In this document: positions 1 to 6,392 of the stretch, one piece after another
Layout of the letters: the number at the start of each line of letters is the position of its first letter
How positions within the stretch are numbered: the stretch's first letter is position 1
NCBI GenBank assembly: GCA_013003465.1
Contig: JABDIZ010000320.1
Location: forward strand, 1-7,600
Direction: 5' to 3'
DNA length: 7,600 nt
Source: Rhodothermaceae bacterium
Lineage (GTDB): Bacteria; Bacteroidota; Rhodothermia; Rhodothermales; Rubricoccaceae
The notes under the pieces: generated by a model
Databases searched by the model: none
The model's input: the letters and a program-made list of their open reading frames with translations, nothing else
What the model was told of the DNA's origin: nothing
Program-made: the position numbers and the translations under genes

Positions 1-1
1 C

Positions 2-1030
2 TGGTACACCGAGCCTGCATTCCACGCCTTCGACGAGGCGCAGGTCATAGCCACCGCATGGCAGTACGCGGGGCACACGTCACACCTCGCGGAGCCCAGC
101 AGCTATCTGACGCTGCCGGTTGCCGGGGAGCCGGTTGTCGTGGTGCGCACGAAGGAGGGCGACCTGCGGGCGTTCTACAACGTGTGCCGCCACCGCGGCG
201 GGCCGCTCGCCACCGCAGCCTGTGGGCACCTCCGCAAGGGCGTCCTCCAGTGCCAGTACCACGGCTGGACCTACCGTCTAGACGGCATGCTGCGCGGCGT
301 CCTCCGCTTCGACCGCACCGAACTCTTCGACAAGCGGGACTATGGCCTCGTGCCCGTCGCCGTGCAGACGTGGGAGGGGCTCGTCTTCGTCCACCTCGAT
401 GATGACCCGCCATCGCTGGCCGCGCAGATGAACGGCATCCGCGAGCGCATCGCGCCACTCGATCTCACCACGGTGCAGTTTCACCAGCGCGTCGTTTACG
501 ACGTAGCCTGCAACTGGAAGGTCTACGTGGATAACTTCCTCGAAGGCTACCACATCCCGCTCGTCCACCCCGAACTCGCTACGCTGCTGGACGTGCGGGC
601 CTACGAGACGGAGACATACCCGCATTACTCGCTCCAGCACAGCCCACTTCGCGGCGAGGGCGCCCTGTATGGGGCCGACGACAGCGCGGCGTTCTACTAC
701 TTCGTCTTCCCCAACACGGTGCTCAACATTCTGCCGGGGCGCCTCCAGGTCAACCGCGTGATCCCCGTTGCCGCCGACTGCTGCCAGGTCGTCTTCGACT
801 ACGCCTATACCGACGCGACTTCCCCCGAGGCGCAGGAGATCATCGCTGTCGATCTTGACTTAAGCGACCGCGTGCAGGCCGAAGACGCCGCCATCTGCGC
901 GCACGTTCAGCGCGGCCTCACGTCACGCGCCTACGACCGGGGCCGGTTCTCCGTCGAGGCCGAGGTTGGCGTTTACCACTTCCAGTGCTTGCTCAAAGAA
1001 GCCTATCGCAGGGCGCTAGAAACCGCCTAG
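2..1030 (+). CDS. Rieske [2Fe-2S] non-heme iron oxygenase, alpha (catalytic) subunit, 5' truncated
   Basis: This gene is open from the window edge and ends at TAG 1028-1030, so 342 residues are visible. The first visible residues, WYTEPAFHAF, resemble the usual start of the family, so probably only about 10-25 N-terminal residues are missing. The Rieske cluster ligands are CRH (C62, H64 of the visible part) and CQYH (C84, H87), 19 residues apart. The mononuclear iron site is NWKVYVDNFLEGYH followed by H: H184 and H189, with D177 as the usual bridging Asp between centres. D295 in AEDAAIC is the likely third iron ligand. Such cytoplasmic enzymes use electrons from a reductase and O2 to hydroxylate or demethylate a substrate. 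The C-terminal layout recalls the choline/carnitine monooxygenase-type branch as well as aromatic ring hydroxylases. The substrate cannot be told from sequence, and no reductase or beta subunit is visible. Family call is firm; subfamily is not. Confidence 0.93.
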   Translation, partial: WYTEPAFHAFDEAQVIATAWQYAGHTSHLAEPSSYLTLPVAGEPVVVVRTKEGDLRAFYNVCRHRGGPLATAACGHLRKGVLQCQYHGWTYRLDGMLRGVLRFDRTELFDKRDYGLVPVAVQTWEGLVFVHLDDDPPSLAAQMNGIRERIAPLDLTTVQFHQRVVYDVACNWKVYVDNFLEGYHIPLVHPELATLLDVRAYETETYPHYSLQHSPLRGEGALYGADDSAAFYYFVFPNTVLNILPGRLQVNRVIPVAADCCQVVFDYAYTDATSPEAQEIIAVDLDLSDRVQAEDAAICAHVQRGLTSRAYDRGRFSVEAEVGVYHFQCLLKEAYRRALETA

Positions 1031-1239
1031 TTGAGCGCAAGACGCTTGGGACGGAGCGAGCGCGGCATCGGGGCATAGCGGCGGTCCGTGCTCCGCTGAT
1101 GCAGTTGGGGCTCCACGTCGTACGGGTTGATCTCCACCTCGAACGGGTAGGTGGTCAGGCGGCTGCGGAAGACGACCAACAGCGCGGCCGGGATCAAGAG
1201 GGCCGTGAGGAGGCCCGTGAGCAAGCGAGTGGGGGACAT
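1027..1239 (-). CDS. Small single-pass membrane protein, unrecognised
   Basis: This is a 70-residue protein I do not recognise. It starts MSPTR, has one hydrophobic helix at about residues 6-24 (LLTGLLTALLIPAALLVVF), and continues as a polar tail with YPFEVEINPYDVEP and an Arg-rich end. Coding evidence is codon use: 63 of the 70 sense codons end in G or C, like the confident genes nearby, and no other gene lies opposite most of it. I chose the ATG at 1239. The in-frame ATG at 1272 would add 11 residues with weaker codon bias (3 of 11 codons end in A or T) and would place the start inside the inverted repeat at 1260-1288. Its TAG overlaps the TAG of the convergent oxygenase gene within CTAG 1027-1030. 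The polar tail has no obvious cofactor motif. It could be a small anchor or accessory subunit; the function is unknown. Confidence 0.6.
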   Translation of the reverse strand: MSPTRLLTGLLTALLIPAALLVVFRSRLTTYPFEVEINPYDVEPQLHQRSTDRRYAPMPRSLRPKRLALN

Positions 1240-1259
1240 AGGGCGGGGGGAGTTTGTGA

Positions 1260-1288
1260 CGCGGCGTGTCATGATATGACGCGCCGCG
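1260..1288. promoter_or_regulatory. Near-perfect 13-bp inverted repeat between divergent genes, candidate operator
   Basis: Arms 1260-1272 and 1276-1288 are complementary at 12 of 13 positions around a 3-base centre (GAT). The inner part reads TGTCAT-GAT-ATGACG and the outer part is GC-only. It lies 21 bp upstream of the chosen start of the small membrane protein and 95 bp upstream of the NADH dehydrogenase start, where a regulator of either or both would bind. The single mismatch (T1267/G1281) becomes a G-U pair in a plus-strand transcript, so an RNA hairpin is an alternative. I cannot assign it to a known regulator family. Confidence 0.45.
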
Positions 1289-1319
1289 GCAAATCGTTCC
1301 GTTTCCTTTGCGTGAAGCA

Positions 1320-1337
1320 CGGTTGCGCGGACAACCG
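1320..1337. promoter_or_regulatory. Short 6-bp inverted repeat upstream of NDH-2
   Basis: CGGTTG (1320-1325) and CAACCG (1332-1337) are perfectly complementary around a 6-base spacer. It lies 46 bp before the NADH dehydrogenase ATG, in the expected promoter/leader zone. A 6-bp repeat in GC-rich DNA can occur by chance, so this is weak. Apart from this and the repeat at 1260-1288, I see nothing definite in the 1240-1383 intergenic region: no convincing -7/-33 promoter pair and no Shine-Dalgarno. Confidence 0.2.
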
Positions 1338-1383
1338 CGAGGGCTGACGGACGTACATCGACCCCACCAAGCCTGATATCCTC

Positions 1384-2799
1384 ATGGACTCCGCTGTTCC
1401 GCACATCCGCAGTGTCGACGGGGCGCCTGCCGCCGACGGCTTCGCTCCACGTCCTCGCATCGTCGTCGTCGGAGTGGGGCACGGGGGCATGGAAGCCGTC
1501 AAAGAACTCGACGGCACGCCCGCCGACGTGCTCCTCGTGGATCGCAACAACTACCACAAGTTCCAGCCACTCCTCTACCAAGTGGCGACGGCGGGCTTGC
1601 AGGAAGGCGACATCACGCAGTCGGCGCGGCACATCTTCCAGAAGCAGAAGAACGTCGACTTCCGTCTCGCCACCGTCCTCGGCGCGGACCTCGACGCGCG
1701 CGTCTTGCAGGTCGATCAAGGCCCACCGATTCCCTATGACTACCTGATCCTCGCGGCCGGCGCATCCACGGCCTATTTCGGCGTAGAGGGGGCGCAGACG
1801 TACGGTTTCCCGCTGAAGAACGTCGCGGATGCCGTCAACCTGCGCAGCCACGTGCTGCTCCAGTTCGAGAAGGCCAACCGCAACGCTGCGCTGATCGAAG
1901 AGGGCGCGCTCAACTTCGTGGTTGTGGGCGGAGGCGCGACTGGTGTAGAGACCGCCGGGGCGCTCATCGAACTGTTCGACCGCGTGCTGTGCCGCGATTT
2001 CGCCGGCCTCGATGTAGACCGCGCGCGCGTGATTCTGGTGGAGCGTGGCGACGCGCTCATGGAGGCCTACAAGCCCGACCTGCAGGCGTATACGAAACGC
2101 CAGCTCGAAAAGCGCGGTGTAGAGGTGTGGCTGGATACGGCGGTGGAGTCGGTCTCGGCCGAGGCCGTGCAGTTCGAGGGCGGCGAATCACTCGCGACGC
2201 AAACGTTGATCTGGGCCGCTGGTGTGCGTGCCAACCCGCTCGCCGACGAACTCGGCCTGGAGCAGACGCGCGGCAGCCGCCTCGTCGTGGACGACACGCT
2301 CCGGGTCTCCGGCCATCCCGAGGTGTTCGCCGTTGGCGACTTGGCCGGCGCGACGGATCCGACGGGCCAGCTCTATCCGCAGGTGGCGCAGGTCGCCATC
2401 CAGCAGGGCATCCACGCGGCCAAGGAAATCGAGCGGGCGATGCGTGGTATCCAGCCTGAGGCCTTCCAGTACAAGGACCTCGGCCAGATGGCAACCATCG
2501 GGCGCAACGCCGCCATCCTCGAGTTCCCGAGCGGGCGCGGCCTGAAAGGCCTGCTGGCCTGGCTCGGGTGGGCCGTGATCCACGTGGTCAACCTCGTCGG
2601 CTTCCGCAACCGCCTCTCGGTTCTTATCAACTGGGTCTACAACTACTTCACCTACGACCGCGGCCCGCGCGTCATCATGAGCACCTGGCCGGAGACCGAC
2701 GAGGTGCAGCAACCCGTCCTTACGACGGCTCCCACTGCATCGGATGGCGTCGGCGGCTCCTACGATCCTCGGTTGGCGACTGAATCGGAAGAGGCTTAA
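1384..2799 (+). CDS. ndh: Type II NADH dehydrogenase (NDH-2), NAD(P)/FAD-dependent oxidoreductase
   Basis: This 471-residue flavoprotein should oxidise NADH and reduce membrane quinone without pumping protons, as a peripheral enzyme on the cytoplasmic face. The first dinucleotide fold carries the FAD motif GVGHGG at residues 30-35, with D53 at the end of the second strand (LLVD) for the FAD ribose. NNYHKFQPLLYQVATAGL follows at 55-72, typical of NDH-2. The second nucleotide motif is VVVGGGATGVETAG near residues 179-192 (NADH site), and the FAD motif AVGDLAG follows further on. A hydrophobic, aromatic C-terminal segment (WLGWAVIHVVNLVGFRNR, then INWVYNYF) is the usual membrane-binding part. 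About 45 polar residues follow as an extra tail. The N-terminus is about 20 residues longer than the fold needs; a later start is not obvious. No Shine-Dalgarno precedes it. Its TAA overlaps the stop of the convergent ATPase gene within TTAA. Confidence 0.93.
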   Translation: MDSAVPHIRSVDGAPAADGFAPRPRIVVVGVGHGGMEAVKELDGTPADVLLVDRNNYHKFQPLLYQVATAGLQEGDITQSARHIFQKQKNVDFRLATVLGADLDARVLQVDQGPPIPYDYLILAAGASTAYFGVEGAQTYGFPLKNVADAVNLRSHVLLQFEKANRNAALIEEGALNFVVVGGGATGVETAGALIELFDRVLCRDFAGLDVDRARVILVERGDALMEAYKPDLQAYTKRQLEKRGVEVWLDTAVESVSAEAVQFEGGESLATQTLIWAAGVRANPLADELGLEQTRGSRLVVDDTLRVSGHPEVFAVGDLAGATDPTGQLYPQVAQVAIQQGIHAAKEIERAMRGIQPEAFQYKDLGQMATIGRNAAILEFPSGRGLKGLLAWLGWAVIHVVNLVGFRNRLSVLINWVYNYFTYDRGPRVIMSTWPETDEVQQPVLTTAPTASDGVGGSYDPRLATESEEA

Positions 2800-4985
2800 T
2801 CCACCCGGAGGAAGCGGGCGTTGATCGCGACGATAACCGTCGAGAGGCTCATCAGCACGGCACCCACGGCCGGTGATAGGATGAGGCCTGCCCCGGCAAG
2901 GACACCGGCGGCGAGCGGGATCGCGACGACGTTGTAGCCTGCCGCCCACCAGAGATTCTGGAGCATCTTGCGGTATGTCGCCTGCGCGAGCGCAATCACG
3001 CGGACGGCGTCGCGCGGGTCGCTGCGAGCGAGGATCACATCGGCGGTCTCGACGGCCACATCCGTTCCGGCCCCGACGGCGATGCCGACATCGGCGGTGG
3101 CGAGGGCGGGTGCGTCGTTGACGCCATCGCCGGTCATGGCGACGACTTTGCCCTCGGCCTGAAGCTGCTTGATGGCATCGGCCTTGCCATCGGGGAGCAC
3201 CTCGGCGAGGACACGGTCGATGCCAATCTGCCGCGCCACGTGCTCGGCCACCGCCTGCTTGTCGCCCGTGAGCATGATGGCTTCGACGCCCAGTTCGTGC
3301 AGCCGGGCGATGGCATCCCGGGATTCGGGCCGGACCACATCGGCGAGGGCCAGAGCACCGGCCACCGCGCCATCCCGGACGATCCAGACCACGGTCTGGC
3401 CTTCGTGGCCGAGTCGGTTAGCATCGGTCTGGAGCGCGTCGGGTACAGCGAGCCGTTCGCGTTCCACCGCACCAGGACTGAGGATCTGGACCTCGACCCC
3501 GTTCACCGTCGCGCGTACGCCCTTGCCAGGGAGGGCCTCGAAGCTGGAGACAGCCGGAAGCGTCAGGCCACGTTCCCCAGCAGTGCGGACGACGCCTGCA
3601 GCTATGGGGTGCTCGCTGCCGCCCTCGACGGCGGCGGCTGTAGCGAGGAGATCATCTGCATCAACGCCATCGCTCGTCAGCACCTCCGTCACGCCGAAGC
3701 GGCCCTCGGTGAGCGTGCCTGTCTTGTCGAACACGAGTGCGTCAAGGAGGCGGGCACGCTCGAACGCGGCGCGGTCGCGGATGAGGAGTCCGTTGCGCGC
3801 GCTCACCGAGGTCGAGACGGCCACGACCAGTGGGATGGCGAGGCCGAGCGCGTGGGGGCAGGCGATCACCATAACCGTCACGGCCCGTTCGATGGCGAAC
3901 GTGAGGCCGACGCTCGTGAGAAAGAACCACACCACGAACGTGAGCGCGCCGACCGAGAGGGCGATGACAGTCAGATAGAACGCGGCACGGTTGGCAAGGT
4001 CCTGCGTCTTGCTCTTCGACGCCTGCGCCTCGCGCACGAGCCCGATGACCTGATTGAGGTAGGCATCAGCACCGGTCTTCTGTACCTCGACCGTGAGCGC
4101 GCCCGTGCCGTTGACGGCCCCGGCGATGACCGTGTCTCCCTCCCCCTTCTCGACCGGAACGGACTCGCCTGTGAGCGCGGCCTCGTTGACGGCGCTCTGC
4201 CCGTCTACCACCACGCCATCGGCAGGGATTTTCTCGCTGGACCTGACAAGGATGCGATCGCCGGGGCGAAGCGCGCTCGTGGGCACGTCTTCGACGGCGC
4301 CGTCGGGCTTGAGGCGGTGTGCCTCGTCGGGCATCAGTCGCGCCAGCTCTTCGAGCGCCTTCGACGCGCCCATCACGCTTCGCATCTCGATCCAGTGGCC
4401 GACGAGCATGAGGTCGATGAGCGTGGCCGTCTCCCAGAAGAACAGCATCCCCTCCAGCCCGAACACGACAGCCACCGAGTAGACGAACGCCACCGTGATC
4501 GCCATCGCCACGAGCGTCATCATGCCCGGCCGCTTCTTCCGCAGTTCCTCGACCATGCCGGTGAGGAAGGGCCACCCGCCGTAGCCGTAGACGATAGCTG
4601 AGAGTGCGGTCAGCACCCATATGGCGCCAGGGAAGGTCACCGAGAAACCGGCCCAGTCCTGGATCATCGGGCTCAGGACGAGGATGGGGGCGGTGAGGGC
4701 GAGACAGGCGAAGAAGCGTTGTCGGAAATCAGCCACCATCATGGCGTGGTGGTCGTGATGGCTACCGTGCTCGCCGTGATTCCTCTGGCTGTGGTCCATC
4801 GCCGCGTGCTCGGCGTGGCCGTCGTTCGGCGCAGGCGCGTGGTCGGCCGCCTCGTGGGCGTGCTCGGCCGGGTCGTGCGCCTCGACGGCGCCTTTGTGGC
4901 CGTCAGCGTGGGAGCCGTGCGGCCCCTCGTGGGCGGCCTCGCGGAATTCGGCCTGCTTGAGCCCCGGGCGGTGCTCGTCGTTCAT
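2796..4985 (-). CDS. copB: CopB-type P1B-3 heavy-metal ATPase (copper/silver export) with His-rich N-terminus
   Basis: This 729-residue inner-membrane pump should use ATP to move copper (Cu2+ and/or Cu+, possibly Ag+) out of the cytoplasm. Motifs in order: TGES 272-275 (actuator), CPH 376-378 in the metal-binding helix, DKTGT with phosphorylated D420, the nucleotide-domain SEHP with H459-P460, MLTGD 571-575, and GDGVND 619-624. CPH rather than CPC marks the P1B-3 (CopB) class. The other class motifs also fit: N677-x6-YN-x4-P in helix 7, and P705-x6-MSLST-x5-N722 in helix 8. Hydrophobic segments fit eight membrane helices (pairs near 90-137, 156-198, 334-392 and 675-722). The first 80 residues carry 18 His in place of a CxxC metal-binding domain, as in other CopB proteins. 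This is the last gene of the minus-strand operon, 27 bp after the DUF6122 gene. The exact ion is inferred from class. Confidence 0.95.
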   Translation of the reverse strand: MNDEHRPGLKQAEFREAAHEGPHGSHADGHKGAVEAHDPAEHAHEAADHAPAPNDGHAEHAAMDHSQRNHGEHGSHHDHHAMMVADFRQRFFACLALTAPILVLSPMIQDWAGFSVTFPGAIWVLTALSAIVYGYGGWPFLTGMVEELRKKRPGMMTLVAMAITVAFVYSVAVVFGLEGMLFFWETATLIDLMLVGHWIEMRSVMGASKALEELARLMPDEAHRLKPDGAVEDVPTSALRPGDRILVRSSEKIPADGVVVDGQSAVNEAALTGESVPVEKGEGDTVIAGAVNGTGALTVEVQKTGADAYLNQVIGLVREAQASKSKTQDLANRAAFYLTVIALSVGALTFVVWFFLTSVGLTFAIERAVTVMVIACPHALGLAIPLVVAVSTSVSARNGLLIRDRAAFERARLLDALVFDKTGTLTEGRFGVTEVLTSDGVDADDLLATAAAVEGGSEHPIAAGVVRTAGERGLTLPAVSSFEALPGKGVRATVNGVEVQILSPGAVERERLAVPDALQTDANRLGHEGQTVVWIVRDGAVAGALALADVVRPESRDAIARLHELGVEAIMLTGDKQAVAEHVARQIGIDRVLAEVLPDGKADAIKQLQAEGKVVAMTGDGVNDAPALATADVGIAVGAGTDVAVETADVILARSDPRDAVRVIALAQATYRKMLQNLWWAAGYNVVAIPLAAGVLAGAGLILSPAVGAVLMSLSTVIVAINARFLRVD

Positions 4986-5012
4986 GGCAGGATCGGGGTT
5001 AGGTGAGCGGCG

Positions 5013-5306
5013 TCAGAGGAGGCAGTCGAGGCCGTCGAGGCCCATATGGATGAGGAGGCCGAGGCCGACGAGCCGCGTCTTCTCCGAGAGCGCGAGAGCG
5101 GCCCAGAGCGCAATCGCCGGTGCCGTATGGAGCGGGTGGAAGCCAAGGCTGCACCGCGCCGGGTCGTAGATCGGATCGGCGAGGAGGTGGTCGAGGTCCA
5201 CGAGCATCGTCGCCAGCATCACGCCCCACGCCGCCTTCCACCGGTCGCGGAAGAAGAGCACGGCGACGAGGCCGGGGACGACGGCGTGGAGGACGAGGTG
5301 CAGCAT
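5013..5306 (-). CDS. DUF6122 family membrane protein
   Basis: This 97-residue membrane protein has about four hydrophobic segments (roughly 4-19, 24-36, 62-75 and 79-93). Polar conserved residues cluster at the segment ends: H3 and H7, the motif DLDH (D37, D39, H40), DPIYDPARC (44-52), FHPLH with H57 and H60, and IHMGLD with H87 and D91. I recognise this pattern as DUF6122, a family of unknown function. The His/Asp set resembles membrane-embedded metal-dependent hydrolases, which is inference only. I chose the ATG at 5306, which leaves 10 bp after the preceding gene's stop. An in-frame ATG at 5354 would overlap that gene by 38 bp and add a low-complexity extension. The position directly before the copper ATPase suggests co-expression with metal handling. 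Confidence 0.85.
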   Translation of the reverse strand: MLHLVLHAVVPGLVAVLFFRDRWKAAWGVMLATMLVDLDHLLADPIYDPARCSLGFHPLHTAPAIALWAALALSEKTRLVGLGLLIHMGLDGLDCLL

Positions 5307-5316
5307 CAGGCTTCGT

Positions 5317-6351
5317 TCAGTCGGCGTAGCCGCGGAGGCGGCGGTAGGCATCAACCTGCTCCGGCGTCAGCACAGCCCGCTGCGCGATGTGCGCGCGGAG
5401 ATGAACGGCTCTGAGTCGGCCTCGCACCTCACCGAGATGGGTTGCGATGCGGTCTACGGCCTCTGGCGTAGCCTCACCGGCCGCGAAGAGCGCGTCGAGG
5501 TGTCGTTCCTGCTCGACGACCTGCGCACCGAGCGCGGTGGCTTCAGCGAGCATGGCGTCGTAGAGGCGCTGTGTTTCAGTGCGCTGCTCTGGTGAGAGCT
5601 GGAGGCCGTCCACGAGTTCGAGGACATGGAGGGGTCCCGGATACCCATTGAGTTCAGCGGCGCGGGCAAAGCCGAGTCCGCGGCCCTTGAGTAGCCCATC
5701 GGCCTCAGCAGCTGAGAGGGCCTTGATGGGCCGTTCGGTTTCGTCGGCGTATGGCGAAGGGGCGTGCTGGCCGTCATGCCGAGCGTCGCCGTCCGGCTCC
5801 GCACTCGACCCCAAATGCTCGTGCTCCATGCCTTCCATCTGCTCGTCGTGCATCATGTCGCCTCCATGCATCTGCTCCATCATCCTGTGCATCTCCGGAT
5901 CGGCCATCATCGGCTCGTGAACGGCGGGGTCCTCCATCAGCCGGTGGTGCGCCGCCATCATGCGGTGCATCATCGCCTCGTGCTCCTCGGCGGGCATCGC
6001 CTCTATGCGCGCCATCATCCGGGCGTGCATCTGCTCCATCATCTGATGGTGCTCCTCGGGCGACATCCCGGCCATGCGCTCCTGCATCGTGGCTATGTCG
6101 TGGTCGCCGCCCATCATCTCGTGCATCATCGCACGCATTTCGAGGTCGGCCATCATCCACTCGTGCATGCGCATCATCTGCGGCATCATGGTCTGCATGT
6201 GCTCCATGTCCATCATGTCGCCATGATCCATAGGCATAACCTGGGTGGTGTCGGCGTGCTGGTGTTGGTGCTCTTGTGCGTGCGCGCTCGTGGCGAAGAC
6301 GAGGGCGAGGGCATAGAGCGGAAAAGATCGGAGGTTTCGGGTGTGTTTCAT
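5317..6351 (-). CDS. Exported Met/His-rich protein with Spy/CpxP-like C-terminal domain
   Basis: This 344-residue protein begins with a signal peptide: MKHTRNLR, a hydrophobic core, then AHA before Q26, the likely cleavage site. Residues 26-198 form a Met/His-rich segment with about 42 Met and 23 His, many as MM, MH or HH pairs, suited to binding Cu+ or Ag+ outside the cytoplasm. From about residue 199 (SPYADETERPIKALS) a second part resembles the Spy/CpxP/LTxxQ group of periplasmic metal-stress chaperones and sensors: ELNGYPGPLHVLELVDGL, then helices framed by LSPEQ (252-256) and LTPEQ (328-332), ending RRLRGYAD. The first part has degenerate internal repeats. The gene is 10 bp before the DUF6122 gene and 41 bp after the DUF302 gene. 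Role as an envelope metal buffer, sensor or chaperone is inferred from composition, family and neighbours. The ATG at 6351 is supported by the signal peptide. Confidence 0.85.
   Translation of the reverse strand: MKHTRNLRSFPLYALALVFATSAHAQEHQHQHADTTQVMPMDHGDMMDMEHMQTMMPQMMRMHEWMMADLEMRAMMHEMMGGDHDIATMQERMAGMSPEEHHQMMEQMHARMMARIEAMPAEEHEAMMHRMMAAHHRLMEDPAVHEPMMADPEMHRMMEQMHGGDMMHDEQMEGMEHEHLGSSAEPDGDARHDGQHAPSPYADETERPIKALSAAEADGLLKGRGLGFARAAELNGYPGPLHVLELVDGLQLSPEQRTETQRLYDAMLAEATALGAQVVEQERHLDALFAAGEATPEAVDRIATHLGEVRGRLRAVHLRAHIAQRAVLTPEQVDAYRRLRGYAD
5827..6237 (-). repeat. Degenerate Met/His-rich peptide repeats within the exported protein
   Basis: This region encodes residues 39-175 of the exported protein. 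Two kinds of internal similarity are visible. HEWMMADLEMRAMM (63-76) matches HEPMMADPEMHRMM (145-158), 82 residues apart, at 10 of 14 positions, and both are followed by GGD shortly after. MSPEEHHQMMEQM (96-108) matches MPAEEHEAMMHRM (119-131), offset by 23 residues. The plan looks like outer copies flanking an inner tandem pair. The MSPEEH units also resemble the LTPEQ motif of the C-terminal domain, so the segment may be a decayed and Met-enriched duplication of a Spy-like helix pair. Confidence 0.55.
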
Positions 6352-6392
6352 GGCAGGGAGGGTCTAAGGAGGGACATGCGGGAGGGAGGCCG

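Noticed and set aside
1012..1037. Bulged stem GCGCTAG ... CTAG ... GCGC around the convergent stops as a bidirectional terminator
   Set aside because: The pairing needs a 4-base bulge and has no flanking T-run on either strand, so it is too weak to call.
1303..1310. TTCCTTTG resembling the Bacteroidota -7 element TAnnTTTG upstream of NDH-2
   Set aside because: The second base is wrong and no TTG lies at the expected -33 distance, so I do not call a promoter.
1240..1851. Long minus-strand extension of the small membrane protein, opposite NDH-2
   Set aside because: The frame is open for the same codon-position reason opposite a firmly identified NDH-2 gene. Only the part from 1239 down lies mostly outside other genes and has its own coding bias.
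3240..4601. 453-codon open frame on the plus strand opposite the ATPase
   Set aside because: Its first codon positions pair with the G/C-rich third positions of the ATPase codons, which removes stop codons by chance. Its translation has no recognisable domain, while the minus strand has all P-type ATPase motifs.
5827..6237. Repeated CAT/ATC-rich bases suggesting a DNA repeat array or CRISPR
   Set aside because: The pattern follows from Met and His codons in a coding frame with a signal peptide. There are no constant-length repeats and spacers.
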